From positions 1 through 64,000 of the forward strand of contig JAWOHN010000118.1 in NCBI GenBank assembly GCA_046485135.1: a stretch of DNA of 64,000 bases. The letters are read 5' to 3'. The stretch's first letter is position 1. Each line of letters opens with the position of its first letter. The DNA comes from CAZAQS01 sp046485135 (GTDB taxonomy: Bacteria; Chloroflexota; Anaerolineae; Anaerolineales; UBA4823). A program made the position numbers and the translations under genes. A model generated the notes under the pieces. The model had not been told where the DNA came from. It did no database searches and was given only the letters and a program-made list of their open reading frames with translations. Of this stretch, positions 40,079 through 49,877 are shown piece by piece.

Positions 40079-41272
40079 ATGCCCACCATCATTCAAGAAA
40101 AAGTCGCCCAGGCGATTGGAATTTTGCAGGAGAAAGGAATCGATGTTTGGATGACTTTCGTCAGAGAAACCACCGCTGGCGGAGATCCGGTATTGCCCTT
40201 GATCTATGGGCACGACTTGACCTGGCATTCAGCGCTCATTTTATCCCGCCATGGACGCAGCGTTGTGGTGCTCGGGGACCTGGAGGCCGAAGCAGCCCGG
40301 CGCACCGGGGCATACAACACCATCCTGCCTTACCACCAATCCATTCGGGAAGAACTGTTGAGCATCCTGAAAGAATTGGATCCACAGCAGATAGCGATTA
40401 ATTACTCGGTCAACGATGTCCATGCCGATGGCTTAAGCTATGGGATGTACCAGGTGCTGAAGGGATATTTAGAAGGGACTCCGTACCTGGACAAACTGGT
40501 ATCGGCCGAATCAATCATCAGCGCCTTGCGCGGGCGAAAAACATCTGAAGAAGTGCGCCGGATCAAGCAAGCTGTTGAAACCACCCGCCAGATCTACCAG
40601 AACACTTTCAAATATGCTCAGGTTGGAATGAGCGAACAGGCGATCAGCAGCTTCATGCACAAGCAAGTATTGGAATTTGGTGTAGAAGAGGCCTGGGATT
40701 ATCAAAACTGCCCGGCTGTTAATGCAGGACCGGAGGCCATTATCGGTCACGTCGGACCAACCCAGCGCATAATTGAGGCGGGGCATATTTTGCACATGGA
40801 TTTCGGTGTCCGCCAGGAAGGGTATTGCTCTGACATTCAACGGGTATTGTATTTTCTGAGACCTGGCGAAACATCCCCGCCCGAGCCAGTCCAACGCGGC
40901 TTTGACACGGTTGTACAAGCTATTCAGCAAGCTGCCGCAGCCATGAAACCAGGAATGAAGGGTAAAGAAATCGATGCCATCGCCAGGGGAGTCATCACCC
41001 AGGCAGGCTATCCGGAATACATGTATGGTACCGGTCATCACCTGGGACGGACCGTCCATGATGGCGCTGGCATGCTCGGGCCGGAATGGGAGCGCTATGG
41101 GGGCACACCTAACTTTCCCCTTGAAGCCGGACATGTATACACCATAGAGCCTGGCCTGAAAGTTGAAGGGTATGGTTACATTGGTCTGGAGGAGGATGTG
41201 TTGGTCACGGAAGATGGAGTTGAATTCCTCGGACAGCCACAGATCGAGTTGATCGTAAAGGGATCAAAATGA
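40079..41272 (+). CDS. M24-family aminopeptidase (Xaa-Pro type)
   Basis: This 397-residue pita-bread enzyme has the five metal ligands: HMDFGVRQEGYCSDIQRV (two Asp), GTGHHLGRTVHDGAG (His), YTIEPGLKV (Glu) and GLEEDVLVTEDG (Glu). The N-terminal creatinase-type domain (residues 1-150) is complete. It is an Xaa-Pro aminopeptidase/dipeptidase-like enzyme. It overlaps the methylglyoxal synthase gene by ATGA, so the two are cotranslated. About 100 bases separate it from the carboxypeptidase; no promoter stands out. Confidence 0.9.
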   Translation: MPTIIQEKVAQAIGILQEKGIDVWMTFVRETTAGGDPVLPLIYGHDLTWHSALILSRHGRSVVVLGDLEAEAARRTGAYNTILPYHQSIREELLSILKELDPQQIAINYSVNDVHADGLSYGMYQVLKGYLEGTPYLDKLVSAESIISALRGRKTSEEVRRIKQAVETTRQIYQNTFKYAQVGMSEQAISSFMHKQVLEFGVEEAWDYQNCPAVNAGPEAIIGHVGPTQRIIEAGHILHMDFGVRQEGYCSDIQRVLYFLRPGETSPPEPVQRGFDTVVQAIQQAAAAMKPGMKGKEIDAIARGVITQAGYPEYMYGTGHHLGRTVHDGAGMLGPEWERYGGTPNFPLEAGHVYTIEPGLKVEGYGYIGLEEDVLVTEDGVEFLGQPQIELIVKGSK

Positions 41273-41739
41273 AAATAAATCAGTCTAGTTTGGGCAGTCA
41301 AAAGAAAATTGCCCTGATCGCCCATGACGCTCGCAAACAAGATTTGCTGGAATGGGTGAAATACAACCGAGATTCACTTAGCAAGCATATTTTATTTGGC
41401 ACAGGCGGAACGGGCACGCTCATCGCCAAAGAGACGCAGCTTCCGGTCACTCGCTTTAAAAGTGGGCCGCTGGGCGGAGACCAACAGATTGGGGCAAAGA
41501 TATCCGAGCGGGAGATCGACTTCCTGATTTTCTTCTGGGACCCGCTTGAAGCTCAGCCGCACGATCCGGATGTCAAAGCCCTACTGCGACTGGCAGTTTT
41601 GTACAATATTCCCACAGCCTCTAACCGTGTCACGGCAGATTTCCTGATTACTTCACCCTATATGGCGGAACCGTATACAGGGGAATACATGGACTATACA
41701 GACAACTTTCCCCGCCCACTTCGAGGTGATGAACGCTGA
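41269..41739 (+). CDS. mgsA: Methylglyoxal synthase
   Basis: This 156-residue enzyme turns dihydroxyacetone phosphate into methylglyoxal and phosphate, a bypass relieving sugar-phosphate stress. Family marks are ALIAHDARKQDLLEWV, LFGTGGTGTLIA, FKSGPLGGDQQIGA (catalytic Asp), FFWDPLEAQPHDPDVKALLR and NIPTASNRVTADFL. It is of usual length. The ATG overlaps the stop of the M24 peptidase gene. Next, in convergent direction after 8 bases, is the M23 lipoprotein gene. Confidence 0.95.
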   Translation: MKINQSSLGSQKKIALIAHDARKQDLLEWVKYNRDSLSKHILFGTGGTGTLIAKETQLPVTRFKSGPLGGDQQIGAKISEREIDFLIFFWDPLEAQPHDPDVKALLRLAVLYNIPTASNRVTADFLITSPYMAEPYTGEYMDYTDNFPRPLRGDER

Positions 41740-41747
41740 GATTTCGG

Positions 41748-42689
41748 TTAATCCCCTTGATTAGCAGCCGTCGCCAGACCGAAAATCAATAGCTGCACTG
41801 GATCGAGGAGCACAAACTCCCCACTGATACGCCAGAGGTTGTACTTTTCCATCTCTTCAATCTGGGCATACGGGTCGTAGAAACGCATGCCAGAGAAATC
41901 ATACCCAGCTGGTCCGTAGCGAGCCTCAAAATGCAGGTGGGGCGCACTGGACCAGTGTTCAGGGGTATTCCCAACTGCTCCCAGGGTCTGCCCGCAGGTC
42001 ACTTCCTGCCCAAAGGCCGGCAATGGTGTTTCTTGCATATGGGCATACAACAGGTACAGCAATTGTTGGTCAGGAATGCCCAAAAACTCGATCAGTGATC
42101 TGGGCAACTGCTCGTATCGCGTCTCGACGATAACCATGTTGCCGTAAGGGATCAAGTTATTGTTGTTAGCAGCCACACGGCCCGCCAAAACAGATTGGAT
42201 CGGGACTCCTTGAATAGACAGCCTCTCTCCGCGCCGGTAGTAGGCAAAATCCACTCCATGGTGTCCGGTATCTTTGCCCACAGGAGGGGGATCAAAGGGA
42301 AAAGAGACAATTTCTTGAAGATCAGCCAGGCTGTGATCTTCGAGAGGGGAACACATGCTTGAAGTCGAGAACATCTCCAGCAAAGGGGTGGGGCTTGGAG
42401 TTGGGGTAAAATATACAGGCACTGGGCCCATTTGGGTAGGTGTGGGTAAAATCGTCGCTGCCATGGTTGATACAGCTTGAGAGCCAGCTTCGATATCCGT
42501 GCTTATCCGTGCAGTCGGTTGTCTTAGGATTTCAATGGGTATAGGGTTATCCTGACCTGGAGGCGGTTGCAAAGTGTTGTTTTCCTGGCAACCCGTCAAC
42601 CCAAGCAGCAGCCAGAAACCTAACCCTATGTATAGAAAATGTTTGATATTATCACCAACTTTCGGCCAAATCATGGACATTATTACCAT
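41748..42689 (-). CDS. M23-family peptidase (LytM), lipoprotein
   Basis: This protein of up to 313 residues has a lipoprotein signal peptide (FWLLLGLTGC; Cys near residue 34), then a Pro/Ser/Thr-rich linker (about 36-115), then an M23 endopeptidase domain. The first ligand region is GHHGVDFAYYRRG, and HLHFEARYG ends the domain. It should hydrolyse peptidoglycan cross-links or anchor at the envelope. The ATG at 42674 is an alternative start. The domain lacks the usual spacing of the first HxxxD motif but keeps His and Asp. The mltG gene nearby also acts on peptidoglycan. Confidence 0.85.
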   Translation of the reverse strand: MVIMSMIWPKVGDNIKHFLYIGLGFWLLLGLTGCQENNTLQPPPGQDNPIPIEILRQPTARISTDIEAGSQAVSTMAATILPTPTQMGPVPVYFTPTPSPTPLLEMFSTSSMCSPLEDHSLADLQEIVSFPFDPPPVGKDTGHHGVDFAYYRRGERLSIQGVPIQSVLAGRVAANNNNLIPYGNMVIVETRYEQLPRSLIEFLGIPDQQLLYLLYAHMQETPLPAFGQEVTCGQTLGAVGNTPEHWSSAPHLHFEARYGPAGYDFSGMRFYDPYAQIEEMEKYNLWRISGEFVLLDPVQLLIFGLATAANQGD

Positions 42690-42782
42690 TGTTCAGGACT
42701 CGGGATACTCTCCTTCGCTGCCTATATCCCCGAAATTATACCCTGAGGTCCATGCACACAGATCAATAAGCACATATTAACC

Positions 42783-43193
42783 ATGCGCATTCTTGCAGTT
42801 GATCCAGGTGAAAAACGAATCGGCATTGCCATAAGCGATCCAACCGGCACAATTGCCAATCCCCTGACTGTCCTGAAACATGTAGCGCGGCCTGTAGATG
42901 CGGCTGCAATTGCACAGCTTGCACAAGAGCATGGAGTCGAATTGATCATTGTTGGTCAAAATCTGGATGCAGAAGGAGAGCCCACGGTGCAGAGCCGCAT
43001 GGCGGGGCGATTGGCAGAAGCCATTCGCGCCCAAATCTCGGTGCCAGTTGAGATGTGGGACGAGAGCGGCAGCACAAAGGCCGCCAGAGCAGCTCGCATC
43101 GCTATGGGCGTTCGCAAGAACAAACGACGCGGTCATATGGATGATCTGGCAGCTACCGTTATCTTGCAGTCCTACTTGGATGCAAATCTATGA
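42783..43193 (+). CDS. ruvX: Putative pre-16S rRNA nuclease / Holliday junction resolvase RuvX (YqgF)
   Basis: This 136-residue RNase H-fold nuclease has AVDPGEKRIGIAISDPTG at the N-terminus, LIIVGQNLDAEG, WDESGSTKAA and the late DDLAATVILQSYLD. Acidic catalytic residues are Asp in AVDPG, Glu in WDESG and Asp in DDLAA. It helps mature the 5' end of 16S rRNA. No ribosome site precedes the ATG, so the mRNA may be leaderless. It overlaps mltG by ATGA; a ruvX-mltG pairing is common in bacteria. Confidence 0.92.
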   Translation: MRILAVDPGEKRIGIAISDPTGTIANPLTVLKHVARPVDAAAIAQLAQEHGVELIIVGQNLDAEGEPTVQSRMAGRLAEAIRAQISVPVEMWDESGSTKAARAARIAMGVRKNKRRGHMDDLAATVILQSYLDANL

Positions 43194-44332
43194 AAAAAAA
43201 CCGCTCCTCTTGCTTAGGCGTCTCTATCATCGGACTGGTCCTTTTATTTATCAGCGGATCTATCTTTTTAGGAGCTATCTTGCTGGCAGTTCCGCGCAGA
43301 GCAGAGCAAGTGTACGGTTCTGCCTCCCCCACTTTAAACAGCATAGAGCGCTTCAGTTACGCCCTTATCCTGCTGGTTCAAGAGGATGATCTTGTACGCC
43401 CGGTGGATCCTTTTGGCGCAGAGAGAAGTTTTAATGTCGAAATTGGAGAAAGCACTCCATCAGTTATCGGGCGCTTATGGGAACAAGGTCTGATCTCGAA
43501 CCCAGGCGCTTTCCGTACCTACTTGCGCTACAGCGGCCTGGACACCACCCTGCAAGCGGGAGTTTACACGCTAAATCCCAGCATGAGCCCCATTCAGCTA
43601 GCCCAGGTATTACAAGATGCCACGCCTGCTGAGGTGAGCTTTCGCATCTTGCCGGGTTGGCGTATGGAGGAAATCGCTGCAGCATTGCCAACCTCTGGCC
43701 TGAGCATAACCCCAGAAGCATTTCTACAGGCTGCCCGGTCCATCCCACAAGGTTACTCATTTTCAGATGAGTTGGTCTCATCTGGCTCTGCAGAAGGATT
43801 CTTACTCCCAGATACCTACATATTTGAGCGCGAAATCTCATCCCAGGAATTTATTCTCCAAATTTTGGATAACTTTGAGGAAAACGTCCCTGACCGGCTG
43901 CGAGAACGCTTTTCTCAGCAGAATTTGTCCTTGCTCGAGGCGGTGACCCTGGCCTCGATCGTCCAAAGAGAGGCAATAGCAGAAGATGAGATGCCGCTCA
44001 TTGCCTCGGTTTTCTATAACCGTCTGGCTATCGGGATGAAGCTGGATACCGACCCAACCGTGCAATATGCACTGGGTTATAACACCGTCCAAAACACCTG
44101 GTGGACCAACCCGCTCAGCCTGGCAGACCTCCAAGTGGACTCGCCCTATAACACGTATCTATACGCGGGATTGCCGCCCGGCCCAATTGCAAATCCAAAT
44201 CTGGAAGCGCTCAGGGCAGTGGCTTACCCGGCGAAAACCCCTTATTACTATTTCCGCGCAGGCTGCGATGAAAGCGGGCGGCACTCATTTGCGGAAACAT
44301 ATGCAGAACATCTGCTTAACGCCTGTCCATAA
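43190..44332 (+). CDS. mltG: Endolytic transglycosylase MltG (YceG-like)
   Basis: This 380-residue envelope protein has an N-terminal membrane anchor (residues about 8-33) and an external LysM-like subdomain. Its YceG catalytic domain contains LASIVQREAIAEDEMPLIAS (catalytic Glu), FYNRLAIGMKLDTDPTVQYALG, SPYNTYLYAGLPPGPIANPN and PYYYFRAG. It cuts nascent glycan strands and sets their length. Its ATG overlaps the ruvX stop. About 130 bases without visible features follow before the sugar dehydrogenase gene. Confidence 0.94.
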   Translation: MKKNRSSCLGVSIIGLVLLFISGSIFLGAILLAVPRRAEQVYGSASPTLNSIERFSYALILLVQEDDLVRPVDPFGAERSFNVEIGESTPSVIGRLWEQGLISNPGAFRTYLRYSGLDTTLQAGVYTLNPSMSPIQLAQVLQDATPAEVSFRILPGWRMEEIAAALPTSGLSITPEAFLQAARSIPQGYSFSDELVSSGSAEGFLLPDTYIFEREISSQEFILQILDNFEENVPDRLRERFSQQNLSLLEAVTLASIVQREAIAEDEMPLIASVFYNRLAIGMKLDTDPTVQYALGYNTVQNTWWTNPLSLADLQVDSPYNTYLYAGLPPGPIANPNLEALRAVAYPAKTPYYYFRAGCDESGRHSFAETYAEHLLNACP

Positions 44333-44465
44333 TTGCATAGATCTCAAGTTCGGGGGCAAAGGGAATCATTTACCCAAACAGAACCGGGCAGTTTATAAAA
44401 ATACTCGCCTGCAAGACTGAACAATAACGGTGCAGATAAGATTGAAAGCTTAAGGAGAATTTCGG

Positions 44466-45731
44466 ATGAATTCGAGGAAAATAAACTACATTTCGCTACT
44501 AATGGTATTCACAATTCTTTGCCTTGCTCCCGTATCCAATCTCATCAACTCTCCAGATCTAGCCCGCAGCGCCGCACAGCAAGTCAGCTGGCCCATAATT
44601 TCAATCCAAGCCTGGGCAGGGAATCTGGAAAGACCGGTCACGATCACTCACCCCGGAGATGGCTCCGGCAGGGTCTTTGTTGTTGAACAGCCTGGAAGGA
44701 TTCGGATTATTGAAAACGGGCAGGTTAAGCCCGTGCCTTTCTTAGACATTCAGGGTCAAGTGAAGTGCTGTAGAGAAGAGGGGCTGCTTGGACTGGCTTT
44801 CCCCCCACAGTATGCAGAAAAAGGTCATTTCTACGTGTACTATACGCGTTTAGATGGGAACAATCAGGTATCCCGCTTTCACATTAGCACAGATAATGAT
44901 ATTGCCGATCCTGGCAGTGAAGAGGAAATCCTTTTCTTACATCACCCTACCTATTTGAATCATAATGGGGGGCAGTTGGCTTTTGGACCAGATGGCTATT
45001 TATATATTGGAACCGGAGACGGTGGAGGCGGCGGAGACCCAGATGAAAATGCACAAGACCTGGAGTCGCTCTTGGGAAAGATCTTGCGCATTGATGTTGA
45101 AAGCGCTGGTTCGACACCAATATCAGGAGAGTTTTCATTCTATTTTCCTTTGCTAATAGTTGGGAATGATATTCCAGCAAAAGCATATTCCATTCCGCCA
45201 GATAACCCTTTCCTAAATGATGCTCAGGCGCGACCTGAGATTTGGGCAGTGGGTCTACGCAATCCCTGGCGTTTCTCTTTCGATTCGGCCTCAGGCGATC
45301 TTTACATCGCTGATGTGGGCCAAAATCTTAGAGAAGAGGTAAATTTCCAGCCGGTCTCCAGCACAGGAGCAGAAAATTACGGTTGGAATATCCTAGAAGG
45401 ATCGCTTTGCTACTCCCCGTCCACCAGTTGTGTAGCTCCAGCAAATTACACTCCCCCAGTAGCTGAGTACGGTCATGATCTTGGTTGTTCTGTTACCGGA
45501 GGAGAAGTTTACCGGGGCAATCAGTACCCAACTTTACAAGGTTTTTATCTGTATGGAGATTTCTGCTCCGGTCGGATTTGGGGGCTGGCAAACGAGGGTA
45601 GCGGGTGGCAATCGCAGGAGCTTTTAGTTTCCACCTTACGGATCTCCACCTTTGGCTCAGACGAGGATGGTAATCTCTACGTGGCTGATCTCGCCACGGG
45701 CCAAATCTACCGCATCGTTGTCGGCCATTGA
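44466..45731 (+). CDS. Secreted PQQ-dependent sugar dehydrogenase (glucose/sorbosone dehydrogenase family)
   Basis: This 421-residue six-blade propeller has a signal peptide (residues about 8-33, ending near RSAAQQ). Family motifs are THPGDGSGRVFVVEQPGRI, EEGLLGLAFPPQYAEKG, NHNGGQLAFGPDGYLYIGTG (metal and PQQ site His), VGLRNPWRFSF and YIADVGQNLREEVN. Such enzymes oxidise aldose sugars outside the membrane; Hhip-like members lack activity, but the key loops look complete. An AAGGAG ribosome site is 9 bases before the ATG. The gene converges with the AlbA_2 gene, with a 10-base gap. Confidence 0.88.
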   Translation: MNSRKINYISLLMVFTILCLAPVSNLINSPDLARSAAQQVSWPIISIQAWAGNLERPVTITHPGDGSGRVFVVEQPGRIRIIENGQVKPVPFLDIQGQVKCCREEGLLGLAFPPQYAEKGHFYVYYTRLDGNNQVSRFHISTDNDIADPGSEEEILFLHHPTYLNHNGGQLAFGPDGYLYIGTGDGGGGGDPDENAQDLESLLGKILRIDVESAGSTPISGEFSFYFPLLIVGNDIPAKAYSIPPDNPFLNDAQARPEIWAVGLRNPWRFSFDSASGDLYIADVGQNLREEVNFQPVSSTGAENYGWNILEGSLCYSPSTSCVAPANYTPPVAEYGHDLGCSVTGGEVYRGNQYPTLQGFYLYGDFCSGRIWGLANEGSGWQSQELLVSTLRISTFGSDEDGNLYVADLATGQIYRIVVGH

Positions 45732-45741
45732 CGCAGCCAAT

Positions 45742-47217
45742 TTATTTCAAGATGTAGTAAGTCGCGCGCTTATCACCAATTTTCAACAAGATACCGCGGC
45801 TGACCAATTCTGCCAGGTCCCGCCGCAGCGTTTCGGGGTGCACATCCGGGCATAGCTCACGGTAGGAGCTATTGCTGATGCGGCGATGTAGCGCCAGATG
45901 CGTCAGAGCCATCTCCTGACGCGGGTTTAAATTCATATCTTTATACTTCGACAGATCAGGTATTGATACTGAATCGTGCCCAATATACGGCGCATGCAAA
46001 GTGACCCGGAAACAACCAGCGATTTCCTCAAAACGGGGTGGGCGCAGCTGGTTCTGGCGCAATACCGTGACAACTCGATCCAAGCCATACCCAAGACGCT
46101 CGATAAAGCCCATATCGGAGAGTACTTGGACGATGATGGCGTTCCTGGAAAAGCGTGCCTCTAGCAGGTTATCCAAGGTCACCGGACCGGGCAATCGTCC
46201 GGGTGACTGCACTTCCAATCGGTCAGAAAAGATATTTAAGTGAATATTATCACCTTGCAAGTTGTAATCCCGGTGGGCGATCGCATTCACCAGCAGTTCT
46301 CTGACCGCCTCCAGTGGATACTCCGGCGCCTCCTGGCGAGTTAACCCTGCCAATCTGACTACCTTACGCAGGTTGGCCTGGACAAAAGCATCTGCCTGAC
46401 GTATTTGCTCTGGGAGCGTGCCACTGATATCCTGTTTGATAAAGCGATCCGAAAAAGCAATCCCAGGAAAATGTGCAGCCAAAATGGTCGAGTTGGGCAG
46501 CCATTGTTGTGGATAACGCCCAAATAGCAATACAGCCGCGTAGGTCGGGCGTAGTTCCCCGTTAACACGTTTCAGGCAACCCCGTTGCATTAAAATTTCC
46601 TGACTTGCTTCTCGTCCAGCCCCTTTAAAGAGGCCCGTGCTCCCCTTGAGCAAATCTAAATAAGCCTCTGTTTGTTGCGGATCCAAATCCGCCAATGTGG
46701 CCTGCGGGGGAACGGCCGTTTCAAGCTGGATCGCGCCACGCTCAACCAGAAGTTGCCGCAACCGGCGCGCGGAAAGTGGATTTGTCTGGCGACCATCACG
46801 ACCCAAATAACTGCCATCCAGGCTGTAGACATGCGGAAGGCCAGCAGGGATTGTTACCCATAAGATCTGGGTAGAATTCAAACCACCTGTAGAAAATACT
46901 CTCGGTACCGGTAATACCAATGCTGGGTCAACCAGCAATGCTGCTTGAAAAGATAGCTCAATCGCCTTTTCGACATCCCTGACACCCTGCACCTGGCCAG
47001 AGCGCGGTGTTATGCCAATCAGGATTGAACCCCCGCCTGTGTTTGCCATGCCCGTCATTGTAGCAGCCAGGCTTGTCACCGGCGCATCTTCAGGAAACCA
47101 GTGCAGGTCTGGACCCATTCCACGGGCTAGTATAGAGAAAATGTCAGGTAACGAAGACATGGTTGTGCTGCTACGTATAGGTGAATAGAAGGCCGAGCTG
47201 TACATCAACCCGGCCAT
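45742..47217 (-). CDS. AlbA_2/Schlafen-type ATP-binding regulator with winged helix
   Basis: This 491-residue protein has an N-terminal AlbA_2 (divergent AAA_4) domain (EDAPVTSLAATMTGMANTGG followed by GSILIGI). A central ATP-binding-like region follows (AVRELLVNAIAHRDYN, FSDRLEVQSPGRLPG), and a C-terminal winged helix (LHRRISNSSYRELCPDVHPE, TLRRDLAELVSRGIL). Such proteins are called putative transcriptional regulators; their function is not known well. It starts 17 bases after lon and is probably cotranscribed with folC and lon. The exact start is unsettled; ATG 47160 (MSSLPD) is another option. Confidence 0.8.
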   Translation of the reverse strand: MAGLMYSSAFYSPIRSSTTMSSLPDIFSILARGMGPDLHWFPEDAPVTSLAATMTGMANTGGGSILIGITPRSGQVQGVRDVEKAIELSFQAALLVDPALVLPVPRVFSTGGLNSTQILWVTIPAGLPHVYSLDGSYLGRDGRQTNPLSARRLRQLLVERGAIQLETAVPPQATLADLDPQQTEAYLDLLKGSTGLFKGAGREASQEILMQRGCLKRVNGELRPTYAAVLLFGRYPQQWLPNSTILAAHFPGIAFSDRFIKQDISGTLPEQIRQADAFVQANLRKVVRLAGLTRQEAPEYPLEAVRELLVNAIAHRDYNLQGDNIHLNIFSDRLEVQSPGRLPGPVTLDNLLEARFSRNAIIVQVLSDMGFIERLGYGLDRVVTVLRQNQLRPPRFEEIAGCFRVTLHAPYIGHDSVSIPDLSKYKDMNLNPRQEMALTHLALHRRISNSSYRELCPDVHPETLRRDLAELVSRGILLKIGDKRATYYILK

Positions 47218-47234
47218 TCTTGCGTTTTGCTTGG

Positions 47235-49829
47235 TTATGATCCCATGTTGAGAGAAGTGGATGTCCCAAGTGGTTTTACTGCCGGAGGATTTTGAGCATC
47301 TCCTGGAACCGTACTTTCTCTTGATGGCAAAGTATCGATCTTTTTTGAAGTATTTTGATCGCGCTCTCTGTGTCGAATGGGGGGTTTCCTGACACGCTCC
47401 GGCTTAGGAGATGCAGGAAAGAGCGCCTTATCAAGAACCTGGTCCATATGCTCAACCGCGATGATTTTCAGATCATTCCGAGCTCGTTTGGGAATATCCA
47501 CCAGATCTTTTGTGCTGCTTTTTGGCAGGATGACAGTGGTAAGTCCTGCTCGATGGGCTGCCAACACTTTTTCACGCACGCCACCGACAGCTAAAACTCT
47601 GCCTCTCAGAGTGATCTCTCCTGTCATCCCTACCTCACGGTGAACTTTGCGGCCAGTAAAAGCGGAAATCAGAGCTGTACAAATGGTGATGCCGGCGCTG
47701 GGACCATCCTTGGGAATGGCGCCCTCTGGAATATGAATATGCACATCAACGTTCTCAAATATCTCTGTATCGACCTCAAGCTGCCGGCAGCGGGATTTCA
47801 GGTAAGAAAGGGCAGCTTGGGCAGATTCCTGCATAACATTGCCAATCTGTCCAGTGATTTGCAAGTTACCCTTACCTTCCAAAAGCAGGACCTCGACCGG
47901 CATGATCTCGCCACCGTTCTCAGTCCAGGCCATGGCAGTTGCCACCCCAATTTCATCCTGCCGTTCTGCTTCCAGGTTATGGAACTCCGGAGGTCCAAGA
48001 AAACGCTCAATATGGCTTGGGTTTACATAGGAGGGATAACGCTTATGTTCTGCTTTCATACGGGCGATCTTCCGGCAAACGCGCCCAATCTCACGCTCAA
48101 GATTACGAACTCCTGCTTCATATGTATATTCACGGATAATGCGCCGGATAGCCTGTTCAGTGAAACGAACCTCCTGCTCTTGCAGGCCATTCTCCTCTAA
48201 CTGGCGGGGTACTAAAAATCGCCGGCTGATTTCCATTTTTTCTTCTTCAATATAACCGGGGAACTCAATCACTTCCATCCGATCCAGCAGTGCTGGAGGG
48301 ATGGGGCCATTGTAGTTCGCCGTGGTAATAAACATGACCTTGGATAGATCATAAGCCAGCTCCAGGTAATGATCAGAAAAAGTGTGATTCTGCTCAGGAT
48401 CAAGCACTTCCAACAAAGCCGCCGACGGATCTCCACGAAAATCTTGCCCGAGCTTATCAATTTCGTCCAACATGAAGAGCGGGTTTACTGTTCCAGCCCG
48501 GCGCATGGTTTGCAAGATGCGACCAGGCAAAGCGCCAATATAAGTCCGGCGATGTCCACGGATTTCAGCTTCATCCCGAACTCCTCCGAGGGACAGCCGG
48601 ACGAACTTGCGCCCCAGGGCTTCCGCAATCGAACGGCCCAGGGAGGTCTTGCCAGTTCCGGGTGGACCAACAAAACAAAGAATAGGTTGCCGGGAGCGCT
48701 TTGGTTTCAAACTTCGCACAGCGATAAATTCCAGTATCCGTTCCTTGGCCCGGGGTAGGCCAAAATGGTACCGGTCCAGAACTTCCGCAGCATGACGCAC
48801 ATCCAGATTGTCTTCAGAAGAGTCCGTCCAGGGCAAATCTAAAATCCAATCAACATAGGTGCGGATGATGCCAACTTCCGGAGACATGGGCGGCATTTGG
48901 CCCATACGCTCAATTTCCTTCAGAGCCCGCAGCTTGACCTCTTCCGGCAGGCTTACACCCTCAACCCGGCTGCGCAACTCATAGATTTCCCGTGTCCATA
49001 CATCACCCTCGCCAAGCTCAGACTGGATGACCTTCATCTGCTCCCGCAGATAATATTCGCGTTGAGTACGATCAACTTCACTCTGCGCACGCGAGTGAAT
49101 CTCGTCCTCAAGCTCCAGGACATCCACCTCCTGGGCCAGGATCGCTATGACCTGTTTCAACCGTTCAAACGGATCCGGGTTTTGCAGCAGATCCAGGCGC
49201 ACTTCCAGAGGCGGAGCGATACTGGTGGCAATCATATCGGCTAACCAACCCGGCTCTTCAATATTCAAAGCAAACAGATAGGCCTCTTCGGGAAGACTGC
49301 GATCAAGCTGCACACAACGTTGGAAAAGTTCCAAAGCCGTGCGCATGGTCGCATCCATCTGGCGATCCACATCAACATCCTCATAAACCGGCCGCGCCCG
49401 TGCCCGCGGGAAGGGATGCGAGTCGATATATTCAACCACCTCAACCCGCCGGCGACCTTGTACCAGCGCTGAGCTGGAACCATCCGGCATGCTCAAAAGC
49501 CGGCCTACGGCCATTTCCACCCCGATAGGGAAGAAACCATCTGGACCGGGAACCTCTTGCTCGGAATCTCTTTGGGTGAGGGCAATGACAGTCTGATCTC
49601 TCAATTGCGCTTCCTCAATCGCCAATAGAGAAGCTTCCCGACCGACAAAAAGAGGTGAAACCATATGTGGGTAGACTACCAAATCGCGCAATGCCAGAAC
49701 CGGGCAATCAATCAGGCCATCCTCATCCGGTAGTGTATCGGGGATGTTGTATAACTCTTCTGTACGCCGGTGGAGAGCTTCACCGAAATCGTCATCTTCG
49801 TCACGCAGGTACCAATCTTTTTCTTTCAT
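47235..49829 (-). CDS. lon: ATP-dependent protease Lon
   Basis: This 864-residue protease has an N-terminal LON substrate domain (DCPVLALRDLVVYPHMVSPL), coiled-coil regions, an AAA+ module (Walker A GPPGTGKTSLG, Walker B LFMLDEIDKL) and a C-terminal serine-lysine protease domain. The Ser is in PKDGPSAGITICTAL and the Lys in GVREKVLAAHRAG. It degrades misfolded and regulatory proteins. The last 70 residues (after HMDQVLDKALF) form a Ser/Pro/Arg-rich tail not found in E. coli Lon. It lies between folC and the AlbA_2 gene and has a GGAGAA ribosome site. Confidence 0.96.
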   Translation of the reverse strand: MKEKDWYLRDEDDDFGEALHRRTEELYNIPDTLPDEDGLIDCPVLALRDLVVYPHMVSPLFVGREASLLAIEEAQLRDQTVIALTQRDSEQEVPGPDGFFPIGVEMAVGRLLSMPDGSSSALVQGRRRVEVVEYIDSHPFPRARARPVYEDVDVDRQMDATMRTALELFQRCVQLDRSLPEEAYLFALNIEEPGWLADMIATSIAPPLEVRLDLLQNPDPFERLKQVIAILAQEVDVLELEDEIHSRAQSEVDRTQREYYLREQMKVIQSELGEGDVWTREIYELRSRVEGVSLPEEVKLRALKEIERMGQMPPMSPEVGIIRTYVDWILDLPWTDSSEDNLDVRHAAEVLDRYHFGLPRAKERILEFIAVRSLKPKRSRQPILCFVGPPGTGKTSLGRSIAEALGRKFVRLSLGGVRDEAEIRGHRRTYIGALPGRILQTMRRAGTVNPLFMLDEIDKLGQDFRGDPSAALLEVLDPEQNHTFSDHYLELAYDLSKVMFITTANYNGPIPPALLDRMEVIEFPGYIEEEKMEISRRFLVPRQLEENGLQEQEVRFTEQAIRRIIREYTYEAGVRNLEREIGRVCRKIARMKAEHKRYPSYVNPSHIERFLGPPEFHNLEAERQDEIGVATAMAWTENGGEIMPVEVLLLEGKGNLQITGQIGNVMQESAQAALSYLKSRCRQLEVDTEIFENVDVHIHIPEGAIPKDGPSAGITICTALISAFTGRKVHREVGMTGEITLRGRVLAVGGVREKVLAAHRAGLTTVILPKSSTKDLVDIPKRARNDLKIIAVEHMDQVLDKALFPASPKPERVRKPPIRHRERDQNTSKKIDTLPSRESTVPGDAQNPPAVKPLGTSTSLNMGS

Positions 49830-49877
49830 AATTTCTCCGGCTGGACGTACTTACCTCGCCAGCCTATTTTTCTTGGT

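Noticed and set aside
47640..48200. Plus-strand open frame of 186 codons inside lon
   Set aside because: A long antisense shadow of the Lon protease domain; no start signal and no recognisable motif.
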